A stretch of DNA of 64,000 bases from Siminovitchia terrae (lineage in GTDB: Bacteria > Bacillota > Bacilli > Bacillales > Bacillaceae_C), in contig NZ_QYTW02000028.1 in the NCBI RefSeq assembly GCF_003605405.2, positions 1 to 64,000 of the forward strand, given 5' to 3'. Of the stretch, positions 48,134 through 58,646 are shown piece by piece; position 1 is the stretch's first letter, and every line of letters begins with the position of its first letter. The notes under the pieces are model-generated. The model saw only the letters and a program-made list of their open reading frames with translations. It made no database searches and had not been told where the DNA came from. Position numbers and translations under genes: made by a program.

Positions 48134-48234
48134 AGCCCTGAGCAACTTGGAACGGTCACATAGAAGGGCTTTATACGCTTAAAAATACCAGTTATTACGG
48201 TTGGAATAGGAGTTCATTCACTCTCTATAACGGT

Positions 48235-48735
48235 TTATTCAGCAGGGGCACTCCTTTTTCCTAGTTCATTTTCATAGATGAACAGGGCATTTTGATCATT
48301 ACCAATACGTTTCAGATATTCGATATGAGTTTCAAAGGAAGCTTCTTCTTCGACCTGCTCGTCCAAGAACCATCTTAGGAACGAAATCGTTGCATGTTCT
48401 TTATGCTCCCATGCCAAATCTGTCAAATCGTAAATATTTTTTGTTACTTCTTTTTCTTGCAGCAAAGCTTTTTCAAAAGTATCAAAAATGGAAGTATAGT
48501 CGGTTTCAGGTTCAGCCAAAGCGGAAAACTTCACATGCACCCCACGGTCATTTAAATACTTATATATCTTCATGCCATGAGCGCGTTCCTCTTCTGCCTG
48601 CTGAAGATAGAAATGGGCGAACCCAAGATAATTGTTATGCTCGGAGTATGCAGCCATCGCCATATAGCTATGTGCTGAATAAAATTCGTTGTTCATTTGT
48701 TTGTTTAATGCTTCCGCTAATTTCTCGTTGAACAT
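48235..48735 (-). CDS. ferritin (bacterial non-heme)
   Basis: 166 residues. The four-helix ferritin has the ferroxidase residues NNEFYSAHSYMAMAAYSE, QQAEEERAHGMK and FLDEQVEEEASF. It stores iron as ferrihydrite in 24-mers. The start at 48735 has GGAGGG upstream. Not in an operon. Confidence 0.95.
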   Translation of the reverse strand: MFNEKLAEALNKQMNNEFYSAHSYMAMAAYSEHNNYLGFAHFYLQQAEEERAHGMKIYKYLNDRGVHVKFSALAEPETDYTSIFDTFEKALLQEKEVTKNIYDLTDLAWEHKEHATISFLRWFLDEQVEEEASFETHIEYLKRIGNDQNALFIYENELGKRSAPAE

Positions 48736-49070
48736 GTCTATCCCTCCATCAGTTAGTATACAGACATCGTAACCGAAAAAACTTTAATAGTCACGAAAAA
48801 TGGGCTGGACTGATTACCTTAGGTATCTTCTCTTAAAATATCCAATTTTCCCATCGGTCGACTCTTGTTTACCTTTCACTTAGCACGCTACTGGAAGAGA
48901 TTTGAGTTCATTTACAAATCAGACAATTATAGCGTTAAAAAAAGATGGCTGTTACTTAAATATTTTTAGCTTGGCCCTGGTAAGACAAAGGAGGCGAGTC
49001 TAATAGAGATAAAAGGTCATCAATTATCAGGCTGAAAAATTATATGTAGAAGTGTCAGCAAGCGAATCTC

Positions 49071-49208
49071 TTATTCCCTAGTTAATAATTCGAGCTTTTG
49101 AGCAATATAAATTAGAACCATGGTACTTATTCCTTCCCACATTCCTCCGAAAAAGAAGCCAATAATTCCCCCAATCGCTATGTACAATGCAAGATATTTA
49201 TCTACCAA
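49071..49208 (-). CDS. small membrane protein (45 aa)
   Basis: On the minus strand, TTG 49208 has AGGAGGGTG upstream. The peptide has one glycine-rich helix (YLALYIAIGGIIGFFFGGMW) and a second hydrophobic stretch (ISTMVLIYIAQKL). Support comes from the strong ribosome site. The flanks 48740-49070 and 49210-49480 hold no other gene. Confidence 0.5.
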   Translation of the reverse strand: MVDKYLALYIAIGGIIGFFFGGMWEGISTMVLIYIAQKLELLTRE

Positions 49209-49491
49209 ATGATCACACCCTCCTATTATTTATTACCCATCACCAATCAGAAATTCCATCATATAAATACTTATATTACTAGATATTCAATGTATTAGGA
49301 AAAAAACAGAGAATATTTTCGTACTATGGATCAAGAAGTATCGATTTTGAAATCCTGATTATGATTTGCAGCAGTGGGGTTCAGATACAATGTCATTATA
49401 ACTCTGACAGAATATACGTTCTGTTTTTCTTGTGCACAATAGTGTTATTGACTATACTTAAACCACTAAAATACATTGGAGGGTAAAGATC

Positions 49492-49986
49492 ATGTTGGCT
49501 GATACCTTAAGACCTTCAGTTGCACTGGTTGAGTACACCGAAGAACACGATGAACAATTAACCAATTACCACCTGTCAGAAGAACAGCTTCAATTTACCA
49601 GTATGCCTTTGGATAAAATAAATGATCCTACTGTTTCTAACAGTGCTAAACATGTATTAATCCTTGCTAGTACTGTTCCCGTAGGTTACTTTGCATTAGA
49701 AGATGGTGAAAGACTTTTAAGGTATAGCAATAATTCTAGTGCTCGTTTGTTGACAGCTTTCTCAATTGATTCAAGAAATCAAGGAAAGGGATTAGCAAAG
49801 ATAGGACTTCAGCTTTTACCAGAATTCGTTAGAAATAATCTTCCTGGAACTAACGAAATTGTCCTTGGTGTCAATAAGAGAAACGCACCTGCTTATAATC
49901 TTTATTTAAAAACAGGATTTAAAGACGAAAACGAGTTTTATGAAGGGACAAGAGGTCCTCAACATATTTTGCATTTGAGAATCTAA
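49492..49986 (+). CDS. GNAT family N-acetyltransferase
   Basis: 164 residues. The acetyl-CoA-binding motif A is TAFSIDSRNQGKGLAKIGLQ and motif B is LGVNKRNAPAYNLYLKTGFK. TGGAGGG precedes the ATG. The substrate is unknown. A copy of the structured repeat in reverse orientation starts 24 bp after the stop. Confidence 0.9.
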   Translation: MLADTLRPSVALVEYTEEHDEQLTNYHLSEEQLQFTSMPLDKINDPTVSNSAKHVLILASTVPVGYFALEDGERLLRYSNNSSARLLTAFSIDSRNQGKGLAKIGLQLLPEFVRNNLPGTNEIVLGVNKRNAPAYNLYLKTGFKDENEFYEGTRGPQHILHLRI

Positions 49987-50010
49987 TGTTAAGAATCGAC
50001 ATAGCTAAGG

Positions 50011-50204
50011 ATCAAATGCGCCTTGGCGTATTTGCGCCCAGATTTTATCGAGCTCCACTCGATAAATTTCTTTGAAAATCTGTGGCATCCGCCGGAGGCT
50101 TTAACTTTATTCAGCCGAGGTTTGAACCCCCACTGAATGGAATACCAATACACATTCATCTCATCACTTACTGAAGTGGGAGATTTCTGCTGAATGAAGT
50201 TAAA
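50011..50204 (-). repeat. structured repeat, copy D (reverse orientation)
   Basis: Full copy on the minus strand: ATCAAATGCGCC at the left, GAATGAAGTTAAA at the right. This is the only copy in the window with this orientation. It lies just after an acetyltransferase stop codon. Confidence 0.92.
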
Positions 50205-50328
50205 GATTTCAATTGCAAAATAATTTTTACTTCCTAGATTCCATGGACTTATGAGAGTTCATGGAATTTTTATATTCATAGACTCTCATCATTTTCATAT
50301 AAATGAATAAACATGTAAAAAATAAAGG

Positions 50329-51420
50329 ATGAAAATGATGCTAAAACTTGCAGCTAAATTCTTTGTAACTGTCACTGCTCTATTTTGTCTAGTTTCCGCC
50401 ATTGCTTTTTCAAGTGTAAAAATCAGTTTGCTGTCATTTATTTCCAGCGACCCTACAAGAACAGATTCCTTACTATACGTCATGTCTATGGAAAACCAGG
50501 CTTTAAAGAGCATTCTACCAGAAGGATATGAGAGATCGTTTGGGAGAGATGCATTGGAGTTGTTCACGAATATTAATCTAAGAAACATGAAATCTTTCTT
50601 GATTAGTGAGATACCTGGGTTGAATGCGGCCACTCCCAAAATCATAGTAGCAGGAAAAGGAACAGATTTTACAAACTTACCTATTGAATCCCCGCCACCT
50701 GCTAATTTTGATGTCTATGAAGGAGAGGAGTATACAGAAGAAAAGCCGGCCGAGGTGCCACAAACAAAGGATCAAGCCGTTTTTATCTATTCGACACATT
50801 CTACAGAATCCTATTTGCCAATGCTGCCAGGGGTGACTGATCCGAATCTTGCGTGGCATAAAGAAAAAAATGTGACTCTATTAGGAAAAAGGCTTGGGGA
50901 GAAGCTTGAGGAAAAAGGTATCAAAACGTTGGTGAATAATAAAGATATTCAAGGAATTCTTAAAAAAAGAGGGATCGGTTATGAACAATCTTATGTGGCA
51001 TCAAGAGAGGTAGTAGTGGAAGCAATGAAACAAAACAAACAGATCCAATATTTTATTGATATCCACCGCGACTCCCTAAGGAAAGGAAAAACCACTACTA
51101 CGATTAATGGTAAAAAGTACGCCAAGTGCTTGTTTGTTGTCGGTGAAGCTCATCCGAATTATGAAAAAAACTCTGAATTTGCGACGAATCTCCATCACGC
51201 CATTCAAAATAAATACCCGAGTCTTTCTCGAGGAGTATTTGGGAAATCGAAGGCAGGTGGCAATAATGGCATTTACAATCAGGATTTGGCTGAAAACTCA
51301 ATATTAATTGAGATTGGCGGAGTGGATAACACAAAAGAAGAATTGGATAGGACAGTCGACGCACTTGCTGATGTAATCAGTGAATATTACTGGGGTGAAA
51401 CAACGGAGGTAAATAAATGA
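50329..51420 (+). CDS. SpoIIP-type stage II sporulation amidase/endopeptidase
   Basis: 363 residues. One N-terminal membrane helix (about 5-28) is followed by the SpoIIP peptidoglycan hydrolase domain: VFIYSTHSTESYLPM with the metal His/Glu, YFIDIHRDS, and NSILIEIGGVDNT with the catalytic Glu. SpoIIP digests septal peptidoglycan during engulfment. The position next to lexA differs from the classic gpr-spoIIP pair, so this may be a second paralogue. Starts at 50329, 50335 and 50338 are all possible; the AAAGG site fits the later ones best. Confidence 0.9.
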   Translation: MKMMLKLAAKFFVTVTALFCLVSAIAFSSVKISLLSFISSDPTRTDSLLYVMSMENQALKSILPEGYERSFGRDALELFTNINLRNMKSFLISEIPGLNAATPKIIVAGKGTDFTNLPIESPPPANFDVYEGEEYTEEKPAEVPQTKDQAVFIYSTHSTESYLPMLPGVTDPNLAWHKEKNVTLLGKRLGEKLEEKGIKTLVNNKDIQGILKKRGIGYEQSYVASREVVVEAMKQNKQIQYFIDIHRDSLRKGKTTTTINGKKYAKCLFVVGEAHPNYEKNSEFATNLHHAIQNKYPSLSRGVFGKSKAGGNNGIYNQDLAENSILIEIGGVDNTKEELDRTVDALADVISEYYWGETTEVNK

Positions 51421-51483
51421 TAAGAGGACTTCTTCAAAGCAATCCCATCAAAGTACAGGCATTCCACATTAATCTTTAATCTA

Positions 51484-51506
51484 AAAAAGAGCCTGTTACA
51501 GGCCCG
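51484..51506 (-). terminator. terminator of lexA
   Basis: On the minus strand GCCTG-TAA-CAGGC is followed by TCTTTTTTAG, 4-26 bp past the lexA stop. Confidence 0.85.
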
Positions 51507-51509
51507 GGT

Positions 51510-52133
51510 TTAATGAATATCTCGTCTATAAAGACCCACGACTTTTCCGAGGATGGATACGTTTTGTACGATAATCGGCTCCATATTTGAGTTCTCCGGC
51601 TGGAGTCGAAAATATCCATTCTCTTTATAAAATCTTTTGACAGTTGCTTCATTCTCTTCCGTCATTGCTACAACGATATCTCCGTTGTTCGCTGTTTTTT
51701 GTTGTCTGACAATCACGTAATCTCCGTCGTGAATCCCGGCTTCGATCATACTTTCACCGACTATTTCAAGAATGAAAACCTGCTCATCGGAGGGGATCAA
51801 CTGTTCAGGAAACGGGAAGTACTCCTCGATATTCTCTACAGCAGAGATAGGTACTCCGGCAGTAACCTTTCCAACAAGAGGAAGATTGACTGTGTTTTTG
51901 ACTGCGATAGCTGTTTCTTCTTGATCAAGTATTTCTATCGCTCTTGGCTTGGTCGGGTCCCTTCTGATTAGACCTTTGCTTTCCAGCCTTTCCAAATGTC
52001 CATGTACAGTGGAGCTGGAAGCCAAACCTACGGCTTTCCCGATTTCACGTACAGATGGAGGGTAACCCTTTTTTTTCACTTCGTCCTTAATGAAGGTTAA
52101 AATATCTTCCTGCCTTTTCGAAAGCTTGGACAT
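51510..52133 (-). CDS. lexA: LexA repressor
   Basis: 207 residues. The N-terminal winged helix ([37 protein letters not shown]) is followed by the autocleavage domain: Ala-Gly cleavage site GKVTAGVPI, catalytic Ser in [10 protein letters not shown], and catalytic Lys in [13 protein letters not shown]. It represses the SOS regulon. SOS boxes lie in the divergent promoter of yneA, so it controls the downstream operon and probably itself. Confidence 0.97.
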   Translation of the reverse strand: MSKLSKRQEDILTFIKDEVKKKGYPPSVREIGKAVGLASSSTVHGHLERLESKGLIRRDPTKPRAIEILDQEETAIAVKNTVNLPLVGKVTAGVPISAVENIEEYFPFPEQLIPSDEQVFILEIVGESMIEAGIHDGDYVIVRQQKTANNGDIVVAMTEENEATVKRFYKENGYFRLQPENSNMEPIIVQNVSILGKVVGLYRRDIH

Positions 52134-52220
52134 TGTTTCACACCCTTTAATCTCTATTATGAATTATCCATATTATAGCATGCTGTTTCTGTTAATACAA
52201 ACGTAAGTTCGAATTTGCAT

Positions 52221-52278
52221 TTGACACAAACCTATGTTCTGGTTATAATATTTTTACATAAACACGAACAAACATTCG
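52221..52278 (+). promoter_or_regulatory. yneA promoter with two LexA (SOS) boxes
   Basis: TTGACA (52221), a 17-bp spacer and TATAAT (52244) form a consensus promoter. Box 1, CAAACCTATGTTCT (52227-52240), fills the spacer. Box 2, CGAACAAACATTCG (52265-52278), lies just downstream. Both fit the Bacillus pattern CGAAC-N4-GTTCG with one or two mismatches. Confidence 0.9.
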
Positions 52279-52292
52279 GGAGGATGATATTT

Positions 52293-52493
52293 ATGTTGGC
52301 AATCTTAAGGAATCATTCTTTTATAGTTATTTTCTTTATACTTTCAACTTTAATGGGCTTATTATTCATATTTAACTTAACGGAAGAGGAACAGTCCCCG
52401 GAGAATATGATGGGAAACAAACAAGATATTTTTTTGGAACAGACTCAGAACAGTCATGGGTTGATCGTAGAAGGCGACCAAGTGTTAGAATAG
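52293..52493 (+). CDS. yneA: YneA-like SOS cell-division suppressor, short form
   Basis: 66 residues from ATG 52293 (GGGAGGA upstream). An N-terminal membrane helix (SFIVIFFILSTLMGLLFIF) is followed by a short acidic tail. Position between lexA and yneB and two SOS boxes identify it as the YneA locus. B. subtilis YneA is about 105 residues with an extracellular LysM domain; this protein ends before any LysM. Confidence 0.8.
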   Translation: MLAILRNHSFIVIFFILSTLMGLLFIFNLTEEEQSPENMMGNKQDIFLEQTQNSHGLIVEGDQVLE

Positions 52494-52521
52494 AGAAGAA
52501 AACGCCATTGGAGTGGTTTGA

Positions 52522-53181
<660 letters not shown>

Positions 53182-53256
53182 CACTCCCTTATTGTTTTCA
53201 AACTGTTTTTTTAGTAGTATTGACTTGCGACAAAATGAAAACAAAGGAGTTTTTTT

Positions 53257-53490
53257 ATGGTTTCAAAAGAAAAACTCGATAGGATCAATCAACTCGCAAA
53301 AAAAGCAAAAAGCACCGGTTTGACAAAAGAGGAAGCAAAAGAACAGTCGAAACTCAGAGGTGAATATCTACAGTCTTTCCGTGCTAAAATGAGAGAGACG
53401 ATTGAAAATGTCCGAGTGTTCGATCCGAACGGAGATGAAGTGACACCTTTAAAGGTGCGAAAAATCCAAGAGAATAAGAAGTTACATTAG
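53257..53490 (+). CDS. ynzC: YnzC, DUF896 small protein
   Basis: 77 residues, entirely helical: the motif LDRINQLAKKAKSTGLTKEE, then EQSKLRGEYLQSFR, which defines DUF896, and the end IENVRVFDPNGDEVTPLK. AAAGGAG precedes the ATG. It follows yneB as in B. subtilis. Function unknown. Confidence 0.92.
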   Translation: MVSKEKLDRINQLAKKAKSTGLTKEEAKEQSKLRGEYLQSFRAKMRETIENVRVFDPNGDEVTPLKVRKIQENKKLH

Positions 53491-53672
53491 TCTTCGTAAG
53501 AAGAAGCGGGCGTCATTTAAGTTCTTTTCTGGAATAATGACTATCCAGAATGTATAGTATCTCGATAAAGCTGGCTTAAGAAGAACTTCGAAGTTGGAGG
53601 TTGAAGTCTCATCATCTGATTTGTGTGCCAACCATTCAACTTGAGTGTCGAAGAACAGGCGCCGCGCGTTTT

Positions 53673-53867
53673 TTTAACTTCATTCAGCAGAAGCCTCCCA
53701 CTTTTGTAAGTGGTGAGATGAATGGATATTGGTATTCCATTTAGTGGGGGGTCAAACCCCGGCTAAATAAAGTTAAAGCCTCCGGCGGATGCCACAGATT
53801 TTCAAAGGAAATTTATCGAGTGGAGCTTGATAAAATCTGGGCGCAAATACGCCAAGGCGCATTTGAT
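53673..53867 (+). repeat. structured repeat, copy E
   Basis: Full copy between ynzC and tkt, slightly more diverged: the inner palindrome has become GAGTGGAGCTTGA, and TGAATGGATATTGG replaces TGAATGCGTATTGG. Its right tip ends 70 bp upstream of tkt. The interval 53491-53672 holds nothing else. Confidence 0.9.
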
Positions 53868-53936
53868 AAAAAGTTGTTTAATTTTATCAACCTCATTATG
53901 ATAAGAATGATGAACATTTGGGAAGGGAAGAATAAG

Positions 53937-55952
53937 ATGGCAAATCAACATTTAAAAGAACTCGATGCGCTTTCGATCAATACGATCAGAACGTTGTCGA
54001 TAGATGCTATTGAAAAAGCAAATTCCGGGCATCCTGGCTTGCCAATGGGGGCAGCTGCCATGGCATATGCATTATGGACAAACCATATGGAGCATAATCC
54101 GAAAAATCCAGAGTGGTTCAACCGCGACCGTTTTATCTTATCAGCTGGTCATGGCTCCATGCTTTTATACAGCTTGCTTCATTTATCAGGCTACGACGTT
54201 ACAATGGAAGATATTAAAAACTTCCGCCAATGGGGAAGCAGGACGCCGGGACATCCAGAATACGGCTATACTCCGGGTGTTGAGGCTACAACAGGACCGT
54301 TGGGACAAGGTGTCGGTATGGCTGTAGGAATGGCTATGGCAGAACGCCATTTGGCTGCAACATACAATACAGACGATTTCAACATCATTGATCATTATAC
54401 ATATGCATTATGCGGTGACGGAGACTTGATGGAAGGTATAGCTTCTGAAGCAGCGTCTCTTGCTGGCCATTTAAAACTCGGAAAATTGATCATGTTGTAT
54501 GATTCCAATGATATTACACTTGATGGAGATCTTTCTCAATCGTTCTCCGAAAATGTGGGAGGACGCTTTGAAGCATACGGTTGGCAATATATCCGCGTAG
54601 AGGATGGAAATGATGTCGAAGAAATCGGAAAAGCGATAGAAGAAGCGAAAGCAGATCAATCGCGCCCAACTCTTATTGAAGTGAAGACAGTCATTGGATA
54701 TGGCTCTCCAAATAAATCCGGAAAATCCGATGCGCATGGCAGCCCGCTAGGTGAAGCGGAAATGAAATTGGTAAAGGAATATTACAAGTGGACATACGAA
54801 GAAGACTTTCATGTACCTGAGGAAGTCTATGAACATTTTGAAAAAACAACGATCAGCCGGGGTGCAAACAAAGAGGCTGAATGGAACGAACTATTCAATG
54901 AATATAAAAAGTCTCATCCAGAGCTGGCCGAGCAGCTGGAGAACGCGGTAGAAGGCAAGCTTCCAGAGGGTTGGGATAAAGATATTCCTGTTTATGAAGA
55001 AGGAACAAGTTTTGCGACAAGGGCTTCAGGCAGTGAAATCATGAACAGCATTGCCAAGAATCTTCCTTCTTTATTCGGCGGTGCTGCAGACCTTGCCAGC
55101 TCAAACAAAACGATGATTAAAGGCGAGCAGGACTTCAGTGCGGAAAATTACGCTGGAAAAAATATTTGGTTTGGTGTCCGTGAATTTGGAATGGGCGCTG
55201 CTTTGAATGGAATGGCTCTTCATGGAGGATTAAAAGTATTCGGCGGAACATTCTTCGTCTTTTCCGATTATCTTCGTCCAGCTATCCGCCTTGCAGCATT
55301 GATGGAAGTACCTGTCACATACGTATTTACACATGACAGTATTGCTGTTGGAGAAGATGGACCGACGCATGAACCGATCGAACAGGTGGCTTCTTTAAGA
55401 GCAATGCCGGGCGTTTCAGTTATGAGGCCGGCTGATGCAAACGAGACTGCAGCAGCATGGAAACTGGCGATTGAAAGTGACAAACAGCCGACCGCTTTGA
55501 TCTTAACAAGGCAGAATCTGCCGACGCTTTCCAAGTCATCAGAATTGGCGAAATCCGGGGTGGAAAAGGGTGCTTATGTCATTTCCCCGGCGAAAAAAGA
55601 TCAGGCTGATGTGCTACTCCTTGCAACTGGTTCAGAAGTGAGCCTCGCGATTGAATCACAAAAAGCACTAAACGCGCAAGGCATTGATGCAGCAGTTATC
55701 AGTATGCCGTCATGGGATCGATTTGAAAAACAATCAAAAGAATATAAACAATCCGTTCTTCCTTCCTCAGTGAAAAAACGCTTGGCGATTGAAATGGGAG
55801 CTTCACTTGGCTGGAAAAGATACACTGGAGATGAAGGGGATGTATTGGCGATCGACCGCTTTGGAGCTTCGGCACCTGGCGGCAAGGTAATAGAAGAGTA
55901 TGGATTTACTCCAGCAAATGTGGTGGAAAAAGTAAAAGCACTCTTGAAATAA
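53937..55952 (+). CDS. tkt: transketolase
   Basis: 671 residues. A thiamine-diphosphate enzyme of the non-oxidative pentose phosphate pathway. N-terminal: [18 protein letters not shown]. ThDP site: [20 protein letters not shown]...NDITLDG. Pyr domain: [19 protein letters not shown] and [19 protein letters not shown] chose ATG 53937 ([21 protein letters not shown] upstream); the frame is open further upstream only because it runs through repeat copy E. Confidence 0.97.
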   Translation: MANQHLKELDALSINTIRTLSIDAIEKANSGHPGLPMGAAAMAYALWTNHMEHNPKNPEWFNRDRFILSAGHGSMLLYSLLHLSGYDVTMEDIKNFRQWGSRTPGHPEYGYTPGVEATTGPLGQGVGMAVGMAMAERHLAATYNTDDFNIIDHYTYALCGDGDLMEGIASEAASLAGHLKLGKLIMLYDSNDITLDGDLSQSFSENVGGRFEAYGWQYIRVEDGNDVEEIGKAIEEAKADQSRPTLIEVKTVIGYGSPNKSGKSDAHGSPLGEAEMKLVKEYYKWTYEEDFHVPEEVYEHFEKTTISRGANKEAEWNELFNEYKKSHPELAEQLENAVEGKLPEGWDKDIPVYEEGTSFATRASGSEIMNSIAKNLPSLFGGAADLASSNKTMIKGEQDFSAENYAGKNIWFGVREFGMGAALNGMALHGGLKVFGGTFFVFSDYLRPAIRLAALMEVPVTYVFTHDSIAVGEDGPTHEPIEQVASLRAMPGVSVMRPADANETAAAWKLAIESDKQPTALILTRQNLPTLSKSSELAKSGVEKGAYVISPAKKDQADVLLLATGSEVSLAIESQKALNAQGIDAAVISMPSWDRFEKQSKEYKQSVLPSSVKKRLAIEMGASLGWKRYTGDEGDVLAIDRFGASAPGGKVIEEYGFTPANVVEKVKALLK

Positions 55953-55960
55953 TGATGTAG

Positions 55961-55986
55961 AAAGAGGGGGATTTCCCCTCTTTTAA
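55961..55986 (+). terminator. terminator of tkt
   Basis: GAGGGGG-ATTT-CCCCTC followed by TTTTAAAC. Confidence 0.85.
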
Positions 55987-56006
55987 ACATGTAAGAAAGA
56001 AAAAAA

Positions 56007-56107
56007 TTGGCTATGTCCAGCTCCAGTGTCCATTTGACAAGCAGGTTTCGAGCCTTCTCCTGATAAGTCAAACATCGGCTTTGATGGTAGATATTGCGCT
56101 TTTCTTA
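56007..56107 (+). repeat. degenerate copy of a common Bacillaceae intergenic repeat
   Basis: TTGGCTATGTCCAGCTCCAG near the start, and GATATTGCGCTTTTCTTA at the end, resemble the TGTCCAGCTCCAGC...GCGCTTTTCTT family of intergenic repeats known from many Bacillaceae. It is unrelated to the hairpin repeat described elsewhere in this window. Assignment is from memory of that pattern. Confidence 0.45.
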
Positions 56108-56268
56108 CTTTTTGTTTGCCTAATGATATAAAAATACTCATAATGGAACTATCAATCGTTGCAGCTTTCAGAAAGAGCAGAAAAAAAGCTGGTCATTACA
56201 GTAATTGACAAACTTTTCTTTTTTCTTTCACTATAATAAGGGAAAACTGGCAATGGAGTGAAGTTCCT

Positions 56269-56706
56269 ATGAGAACATACTTTATTTATTTGATAAAAGC
56301 TGAATTCGCTGACTATTTTTATGGACGTGAAAGCCGATTTTTTCAATTATTTGCCGGCAGTCATTCCGCCAATGGAAATCTTCAGGAAATCATACACAAG
56401 CAAATAGATTATATTACTGAACCTTTGCCATATTTGGATTTACATAAATTGTTCTCTCAAGCTGTGCAGAACCAGCAAATTTATATAAAAGGAAAGGTAT
56501 ATTGCATGGGGCGCGGAAAAGATAAGGGTGGAGCGGAATTAGCCATTGAGGAAGATTGGCTGCAGTTGAACGCATGGGGCAGCTTTGAATCCGAAACAAT
56601 CTTTTTTGAAGCGCTTAGAAAATTCCGTGGACATTTTTTTGCTGTTGATATAGAAAATGAAAGATATGGCTGGGTAAAACCGGTTAAAGAAAGAAAATAC
56701 ATATGA
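56269..56706 (+). CDS. sirA: sporulation inhibitor of replication SirA
   Basis: 145 residues matching YneE/SirA: MRTYFIYLIKAEFADYFYGR, then ESRFFQLF, and the C-terminal FFAVDIENERYGWVKPV. SirA binds DnaA domain I during sporulation to stop new rounds of replication. Position between tkt and yneF is that of B. subtilis. A Spo0A-driven promoter is expected, but I could not firmly read a 0A box. Confidence 0.92.
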   Translation: MRTYFIYLIKAEFADYFYGRESRFFQLFAGSHSANGNLQEIIHKQIDYITEPLPYLDLHKLFSQAVQNQQIYIKGKVYCMGRGKDKGGAELAIEEDWLQLNAWGSFESETIFFEALRKFRGHFFAVDIENERYGWVKPVKERKYI

Positions 56707-56783
56707 AATCGTGTCACAAGTATTGTATAATATTCGGGGATTCAGTAAACTGAAGTGAGACAACATGAAGGAGGAGTTTTTGG

Positions 56784-57008
56784 ATGGTTTGGTGGCAATT
56801 GATTTTAACGGGTGCGATCGCTCTATTAGCTGGAGTGGCGCTTGGATTCTTCATCGCCCGTAAATATATGATGGATTACCTAAAGAAAAACCCGCCAATT
56901 AATGAACAAATGTTACGTATGATGATGATGCAAATGGGAATGAAACCTTCGCAAAAGAAAATCAACCAAATGATGGGTATGATGAAGAAAAACATGGACA
57001 GCAAGTAA
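56784..57008 (+). CDS. yneF: UPF0154 membrane protein YneF
   Basis: 74 residues. One N-terminal helix ([20 protein letters not shown]) is followed by a Met/Lys-rich cytosolic tail with [26 protein letters not shown] precedes the ATG. The last 80 bp of the gene are repeated at 61315-61394, showing that an integrative element inserted here and supplied a replacement 3' end, leaving the protein intact. Confidence 0.95.
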   Translation: MVWWQLILTGAIALLAGVALGFFIARKYMMDYLKKNPPINEQMLRMMMMQMGMKPSQKKINQMMGMMKKNMDSK

Positions 57009-57010
57009 GC
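56931..57010 (+). repeat. attL: yneF 3' end next to integrase
   Basis: Starts CAAATGGGAATGAAACCTTC and ends GCAAGTAAGC. It differs from attR at three positions. It lies inside the functional yneF copy. Confidence 0.9.
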
Positions 57011-57143
57011 GTTGGTATAACAACATTTATGGGAGGTTTCATCAAGCTTCAAGGGTTGATGGATTACATTAATTAGATTGATTTGTGAATCTTTCTCCAT
57101 GATATTATGCAATTATATGGTGAATCTTTCTTTTTTCCGAAAA

Positions 57144-57192
57144 AGACCACTTAATTCGTTGGAAAATAAACCAATGAAGGGGTGGTCTTTTT
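57144..57192 (+). terminator. hairpin between yneF and the integrase start
   Basis: AAAGACCAC pairs with GTGGTCTTT, followed by TTT and then directly the integrase GTG codon at 57193. It may end yneF transcripts, or occlude the integrase start. A matching hairpin precedes the second integrase relic at 61522. Confidence 0.75.
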
Positions 57193-58104
57193 GTGTTGCT
57201 TGAAGATGTGGTCAAAGAGTACGAATACGATTGTTTAGCAAAAGGATTCACAGAAAAAACGTTGATAAATAAACGGCAGGAACTTAAACAACTACTAAAA
57301 TTTTTAGACGAAAAACGTGCCGTACATCGTTTAGAAGGTGTATCCTTCCATGACTTAAAGGCATATGCAAGGTTTAAACAACAGTCAGGATTGCAGCCAC
57401 AAAGTATTGTTGCAATGTTAAAGGTAATTCGTGCCTTCTTTAATTGGTGTGTAAGGGAGGAATATCTTAAAGAAAATATTGCTCGTAAAGTTGATCTTCC
57501 TAAACAACCAAAGAAAGTATTAAAAGGATTTACCACCAAAGAAGTTGATAAGATGATCAATTCCTTTAGTTACAAAACGTATTTTGAAGCACGTAATAAA
57601 GCAATGGTTGCTATGCTTTCAGATTGTGGCTTGAGAGCAAAAGAATTGCGAGAATTGGAGGACAAAAATGTTAAGGAAACAACTATACTTGTCAACGGTA
57701 AAGGCAACAAAGAAAGGTATATCTTTATTTCACCCGCATTGAAAAAGATTTTAATTCGCTTTGAACGGATTAAAAAAGAATATTTTAATGGCAAATATTT
57801 TAACCCAAACTATTATTTCTTGTCTTACAAAGGTGATTTACTTTCGCATGTTGGTTTAGATAAGGTCATTAAAGAAGCGGGTAGACGCGCAGGGATAGAG
57901 GATAAGAGGATTAGCCCACACAGTTTTAGGCATTTCTTTGCGGTTCAATCAATTTTGAATGGGATTGATATTTTTACATTATCAAAATTACTGGGACACA
58001 GTGAAATTAGTACCACACAACGGTATTTACAGTCATTAGAGGATTTTGAATTAATTAAGAAAGCAATGCCATCAAGCCCGCTTATGAATCTACACAAAAA
58101 ATAA
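57193..58104 (+). CDS. int: tyrosine recombinase (integrase)
   Basis: 303 residues. A SAM-like N-terminal domain (YEYDCLAKGFTEKTLINKRQ) is followed by the catalytic domain with all residues visible: Arg in SDCGLRAKELREL, Lys in VNGKGNKERY, HxxR in SPHSFRHFF, His in LLGHSEISTTQRYL, and the nucleophile Tyr in that last motif. The start is GTG 57193 inside the T run of a hairpin. As the first gene after attL, it is the obvious enzyme for insertion at yneF. Confidence 0.93.
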   Translation: MLLEDVVKEYEYDCLAKGFTEKTLINKRQELKQLLKFLDEKRAVHRLEGVSFHDLKAYARFKQQSGLQPQSIVAMLKVIRAFFNWCVREEYLKENIARKVDLPKQPKKVLKGFTTKEVDKMINSFSYKTYFEARNKAMVAMLSDCGLRAKELRELEDKNVKETTILVNGKGNKERYIFISPALKKILIRFERIKKEYFNGKYFNPNYYFLSYKGDLLSHVGLDKVIKEAGRRAGIEDKRISPHSFRHFFAVQSILNGIDIFTLSKLLGHSEISTTQRYLQSLEDFELIKKAMPSSPLMNLHKK

Positions 58105-58131
58105 AAAATAATCAATCAGGAGGGACAAGCC

Positions 58132-58341
58132 ATGCAAACTATGCAAACAAACCAGTACGAACAAAAAGTAATGGACTGGATCAAGGATAAATTTGACATG
58201 GATTCCATTGTCATTGAGGATTTCAACGTTATGCCTTATGGCAAAAGAATTATGGACATGCACGGTCAAGAAATGGCTGTATTTTTCGATTACTGGACTG
58301 ATCAAGTCAAACACATCTTACCCCAAGAATGTAGCTACTAA
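58132..58341 (+). CDS. small acidic protein of the yneF element
   Basis: 69 residues, no membrane segment: it begins MQTMQTNQYEQKVMDWIKDK, then FDMDSIVIEDF. AGGAGGGACAAGCC precedes the ATG. It is the first of three small genes behind the integrase and is similar in style to phage/plasmid accessory proteins. Not recognised. Confidence 0.7.
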   Translation: MQTMQTNQYEQKVMDWIKDKFDMDSIVIEDFNVMPYGKRIMDMHGQEMAVFFDYWTDQVKHILPQECSY

Positions 58342-58370
58342 TCAAATTTAAATAATCAGGAGGAATTACA

Positions 58371-58604
58371 ATGCCAACAATCACAAAAAACAAATATACT
58401 GTCCAATCTGAGGTTAGCTTAATAATTACAACTGAGGTTTACGCCCAGAATGAAGAAGAAGCACATACAACGGCTCAAATGGAGTTAGACGATATGTTAG
58501 CAATTGAGAAAGTTCATATGTTAATGGAGCATGTTGAAGGCAAAGTAATCAAGCCTAAAGTGAATGATTTTTGGATTAAAGTTTCAGAAGTACACGAGGG
58601 ATAA
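58371..58604 (+). CDS. small soluble protein of the yneF element
   Basis: 77 residues with alternating strand/helix pattern (KYTVQSEVSLIITTEVYAQN, then EEEAHTTAQMELDDML). The repeated leader ATAATCAGGAGGAATTACA gives a strong ribosome site, like that of the previous gene. Not recognised. Cotranscribed with 58132-58341. Confidence 0.7.
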   Translation: MPTITKNKYTVQSEVSLIITTEVYAQNEEEAHTTAQMELDDMLAIEKVHMLMEHVEGKVIKPKVNDFWIKVSEVHEG

Positions 58605-58646
58605 CCGAGTGATTTAATGTCACATAGTGGAAGGAGGTTATTCTAT

